NCBI GenBank assembly: GCA_013816105.1
Contig: JACDEY010000007.1
Coordinates: 6,496-14,611 of the forward strand
Direction of reading: 5' to 3'
Origin: Actinomycetota bacterium
GTDB taxonomy: Bacteria; Actinomycetota; UBA4738
DNA length: 8,116 bases
Shown here: piece by piece, positions 6,137-8,116 of the stretch
How positions within the stretch are numbered: the stretch's first letter is position 1
How the letters are laid out: each line of letters begins with the position of its first letter
The notes under the pieces: model-generated
The model's database searches: none
What the model was told of the DNA's origin: nothing
The model's input: only the letters and a program-made list of their open reading frames with translations
Position numbers and translations under genes: made by a program

Positions 6137-7133
6137 GCAGGCGATGCACGAGATCGTCACGCGCAAACGGATGATGCTCTACTCCGGGACGGCGCACCCG
6201 GCCCTTTCCGAGGAGATCGCCCAGCACCTCGGGATCCCGCTGTCGGAGGCGGTGCTCACCCGCTTCGCCTCGGGAGAGATCTACGTGAGGTATCTGGAGA
6301 GCGCGCGGGGATCGGACGCGTTTATCGTGCAGACCCACGCCGATCCGATCAACGAGTCCATCATGGAGCAGCTCATCATGATCGACGCGCTCAAGCGTGC
6401 CTCCGCCAAGCGCATCACGGCGGTCGTTCCGTACTACGGATACTCGCGGCAGGACAAGAAGTCGCTGGCACGCGAGCCCATCTCCGCTCGGCTCGTCGCC
6501 GACCTTCTCTCGGCGGCGGGGGCGAACCGCGTCGTGTCCGTGGACCTGCACTCCGGGCAGATCCAGGGCTTCTTCGACGCCCCCTTCGACCACCTCACCG
6601 CGCTGCCGCTGCTCGCCGACTACCTGAAGGAAGGCTTGCCCGTTACGAAGGACCTCGTGGTGGTGTCCCCGGACGCGGGCAGGGTGAAGACGGCCGAGCG
6701 GCTCCGGGAGCACCTCCACGCGGACCTCGCCTTCCTGTACAAGCGGCGGAATAGGTACGAGGCGCACAAGATCGACCGGATCGCCGTCGTCGGAGAGGTG
6801 GCCGATCGTCCGTGCGTGCTCGTGGACGACATCATCGACACGGCCGGCACCATGACCGCGGGTGCGAAGGCGCTGGCCGACGAGGGCGCGTCAGACATCT
6901 TCGCCGCCGCCACCCACGCGGTGCTCTCCGGCAAGGCCGTCCAGAAGATCGTCGAGTCCCCAATCCGGGAGCTGGTCGTCACGAACACCCTGCCCGTGGC
7001 CGAGGAGAAGGCGCAGGTGCTCGGTGAGCGCATGACCACCCTGTCCATCGCTCCGATCATCGCCTCGGCGCTGCGTGCGGTGTTCGAGGACGAATCGGTG
7101 TCGCAGATCTTCGACGGTGAGAACCAGACCTAG
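6129..7133 (+). CDS. prs: Ribose-phosphate pyrophosphokinase (PRPP synthase, class I)
   Basis: Converts ribose-5-phosphate and ATP to PRPP, the precursor for purines, pyrimidines, NAD, His and Trp, and in mycobacteria also for decaprenyl-phosphoribose. The protein is 334 residues from GTG 6129. Visible motifs are FASGEIYVRY, the ATP-loop region YYGYSRQDKKSLAREPISAR, metal-binding DLHSGQIQGFF (His141), the flexible-loop residues YKRRNRYEAHK, and the PRPP-binding loop VDDIIDTAGT (Asp233 to Thr241). The block QLIMIDALKRASAKRITAV is close to actinobacterial homologues. GTG 6129 has a strong GGGGGAGG ribosome site 8 bases upstream, inside the end of glmU, and overlaps the glmU stop; ATG 6144 is the alternative. 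The C-terminal FEDESVSQIFDG is a normal family ending. The TAG stop at 7131-7133 forms part of the CTAG target of the adjacent insertion sequence, so the protein itself appears undamaged. Confidence 0.96.
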   Translation: MAEQAMHEIVTRKRMMLYSGTAHPALSEEIAQHLGIPLSEAVLTRFASGEIYVRYLESARGSDAFIVQTHADPINESIMEQLIMIDALKRASAKRITAVVPYYGYSRQDKKSLAREPISARLVADLLSAAGANRVVSVDLHSGQIQGFFDAPFDHLTALPLLADYLKEGLPVTKDLVVVSPDAGRVKTAERLREHLHADLAFLYKRRNRYEAHKIDRIAVVGEVADRPCVLVDDIIDTAGTMTAGAKALADEGASDIFAAATHAVLSGKAVQKIVESPIRELVVTNTLPVAEEKAQVLGERMTTLSIAPIIASALRAVFEDESVSQIFDGENQT

Positions 7134-7908
7134 GACGTGTCTCCTAAGTCGGTGAGCCAGAGCAGCACGGCTGCGAGGACGAGGCCGCCGCGGTAGACGA
7201 TGGCGTGCTTGTCGTATCTGGTGGCCAGCCCGCGCCAGTGTTTGAAGCCGTTGAAGACGCGTTCGATGACGTTGCGTCCGCGGTAGGCGGTGCGGTCGTA
7301 GGTCACCGGTCGGCCCGCCGGATGAGCCGATGCGCTTGCGGTGGGCCTTCTGGTCGTCGGGCTCGGGGATGGCCAGCGGGCGGCCCCGTCCGTCGACCGC
7401 GGCGTGGATCTTCGTGCTCAGCCCGCCGCGCGAGCGGCCGAGGGCGTGATCGCCCGGTTCGTCCCGGCAGCAGCGCGGATTCTTGTCGTTCGACACCGCC
7501 CCCTGTGTGCTCGACGAGCACGGTGCGATCCTCCCGGGCACTGCGCTTGGCCGTAGCCGAATGCTGGTGCGCCCGCACGATCGAGGAGTCGACCGACACG
7601 TTCCAATCCACCCGATCGGCCGCGTCGGCCTCAGCCTGAATCACGTGCAACAGCTTGTCCCACGTGCCATCGGTCGCGAAGCGATGATGCCGCTTCCACA
7701 CCGTCTGCCACGGCCCGAACCGCCCCGGAAGATCACGCCACGCCGCCCCGGTCCGATACCGGAACACGATGCCCTTCACCACCTGACGATGATCACGCCA
7801 CGGACGACTACGACCCACCGCCTGAGGCATCAACGGCTCGATCCAAGCCCACGCAGCCTCGCTGAGTTCAGCTGAACGCGTCACCTGGCCAGATTGGCGC
7901 ATCACCAT
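7130..7908 (-). pseudogene. IS5-family transposase remnant, frameshifted and internally deleted
   Basis: Three minus-strand frames carry successive parts of one transposase. Frame A (7908 to about 7505) has the DUF4096 helix-turn-helix-like domain (LSEAAWAWIEPLMPQ, RYRTGAAWRDLPGRFGPWQTVWKRH) and the first catalytic Asp in SVDSSIVRAHQH (codon 7590-7588). Frame B (about 7505-7320) has DEPGDHALGRSRGGLSTKIH, then jumps from GRPLA directly to IPEPDDQKAHRKR. Frame C (about 7320-7130) has YDRTAYRGRNVIERVFNGFK with the catalytic Glu (codon 7264-7262), then WRGLATRYDKHA and the C-terminus. In intact relatives about 55-60 residues, including the second Asp in an AD-K-AYSS-type motif, separate GRPLA from IPE; they are missing here. 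Both shifts are +1. The first may reflect the two-ORF organisation seen in some IS5 members; the second fits one extra C near 7315. The stop TAG (7132-7130) uses the target CTAG. Inactive by this reading. Confidence 0.85.
7134..7149 (+). repeat. IS terminal inverted repeat, prs side
   Basis: The sequence is GACGTGTCTCCTAAGT, reading inward. It matches the opposite end read inward at 12 of 16 positions, with shared blocks GTG, CTCC and AAGT. It directly follows the CTAG that holds the prs stop. It also encodes the last residues of the transposase on the minus strand. Confidence 0.75.
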
Positions 7909-7913
7909 CGACC

Positions 7914-7929
7914 ACTTGGGAGCCACACC
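7914..7929 (-). repeat. IS terminal inverted repeat, distal side
   Basis: Read inward on the minus strand it is GGTGTGGCTCCCAAGT, the partner of the repeat at 7134-7149. It is followed on the plus strand by the second CTAG copy (7930-7933). The transposase frame is already open here: a GTG at 7926-7924 lies within the repeat, while ATG at 7908 or 7902 is the more likely start. Confidence 0.75.
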
Positions 7930-7933
7930 CTAG

Positions 7934-8060
7934 TTGACTGCTAACGAGACGTGTTGACGTGGGACGAGTGGCGGATACCGCAGGGCCTGAACAGGTCGAG
8001 GACGTAAGCGGAGCAGACCGGGCCAGAGCGGACGCGGAGTGGGGTGGGACGCCAGCGGCG
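7934..8060. other. Intergenic stretch downstream of the IS, no firm feature
   Basis: Before the insertion this would have been the sequence just after prs. In relatives the next gene in this region is often rplY (ribosomal protein L25), but no L25-like sequence is visible. TTGACT (7934) and TTGACG (7954) resemble -35 elements but have no good -10 partner. A small GCGG-ATA-CCGC hairpin sits at 7971-7981. One plus-strand frame stays open from GTG 7959 to the window end (52 codons), but it has no Shine-Dalgarno and no recognisable motif. Confidence 0.4.
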
Positions 8061-8116
8061 CTAGGCACCTCCGGCGCGACGTGGCACGATCTCGCAGGTG
8101 ACCAGCAGTCCCGCCG
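8061..8116 (-). CDS. Possible 3' end of a convergent gene (partial)
   Basis: On the minus strand, entering from the window edge, one frame reads AGLLVTCEIVPRRAGGA and then TAG (8063-8061). The beta-strand-like LLVTCEIV followed by a short basic, Gly/Ala-rich tail resembles a normal protein C-terminus. The piece is only 18 codons, and the opposite strand is open over the same bases, so this is a suggestion rather than an assignment. No family can be named. If real, this gene converges on prs, and the stretch 7934-8060 would be the intergenic region between the two 3' ends. Confidence 0.25.
   Translation of the reverse strand, partial: AGLLVTCEIVPRRAGGA

Larger units (their letters stand above)
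7134..7929. mobile_element. Decayed IS5-family insertion sequence
   Basis: An element of about 796 bp bounded by imperfect terminal inverted repeats (12 of 16 positions identical) and by CTAG on both sides (7130-7133 and 7930-7933). CTAG fits the YTAR/TA target preference of the IS5 family, so it is read as a 4-bp duplication; if only TA is duplicated, the ends move by one base. The single gene inside, on the minus strand, is a broken DUF4096 plus DDE transposase of the actinobacterial type. Intact relatives have about 55-60 more codons in the middle, so an original length near 970 bp is inferred. Because both ends survive, it could in principle be moved by a related transposase supplied elsewhere. 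Confidence 0.85.

Noticed and set aside
7440..7510. Programmed frameshift making a functional fused transposase
   Set aside because: Some IS5 members use two ORFs, but a second shift and loss of the second catalytic Asp make a functional product unlikely; no clear slippery heptamer was found.
7934..7982. Promoter from TTGACT or TTGACG downstream of the IS
   Set aside because: No TAnnnT-like -10 at 16-18 bases from either element.
7959..8116. Plus-strand open frame from GTG 7959 to window end as the next operon gene
   Set aside because: No ribosome site, no resemblance to L25 or any family recognised, and a competing minus-strand frame; left as undecided sequence.
1..8116. CRISPR arrays, tandem repeats, toxin-antitoxin or phage genes
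   Set aside because: None seen on reading; apart from the IS ends and the inverted repeat near 4630 no repeated units were found.

Overview
The window looks like a chromosomal housekeeping segment from a very G+C-rich actinobacterium (Actinomycetota), possibly a lineage outside the well-studied genera. Three things support this. Third codon positions are strongly G/C, and GTG/TTG starts are frequent. The gene order metG - tatD - cell-wall protein - rsmA - ispE - glmU - prs follows the actinobacterial order (in Mycobacterium: metS, tatD, rpfB, ksgA, ispE, with glmU and prsA close by) and resembles the Bacillus order (metS, yabD, yabE, ksgA, ispE, glmU, prs). The PRPP synthase also carries actinobacterial-type sequence. 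No taxon below phylum can be named from the sequence alone.

Layout. Bases 1-1295 hold the 3' three quarters of metG (methionyl-tRNA synthetase), followed after 13 bases by tatD (metal-dependent DNase). A 151-base gap then carries a LexA-box-like palindrome, a candidate promoter, and a GC hairpin that buries the next ribosome binding site. After it comes a short secreted RlpA-like double-psi beta-barrel protein, in the slot where other actinobacteria keep rpfB and Bacillus keeps yabE. It is overlapped by rsmA (16S rRNA dimethyltransferase), which overlaps ispE (isoprenoid kinase) by four bases. A tRNA-Gln(TTG) gene on the minus strand faces ispE and diverges from glmU, with a long imperfect inverted repeat between the tRNA and glmU. 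glmU and prs overlap by eight bases.

The last kilobase is accessory. A decayed IS5-family insertion sequence (about 796 bp) with recognisable imperfect inverted ends sits exactly at the CTAG that contains the prs stop codon. CTAG is present on both sides, so the insertion appears to have left prs intact. Its transposase has lost an internal block including the second catalytic Asp and is broken over three frames, so it should be inactive. Beyond it lies about 180 bp without a firm gene, possibly including the 3' end of a convergent minus-strand gene.

The genes fall into translation (metG, rsmA, tRNA-Gln), envelope precursor supply (ispE for isoprenoid carriers, glmU for UDP-GlcNAc, the RlpA-like protein at the wall) and nucleotide precursor supply (prs). 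No previously undescribed defence or mobile system was recognised. The most interesting points are the replacement protein in the rpfB slot with its leader, and the stop-codon-centred IS remnant.
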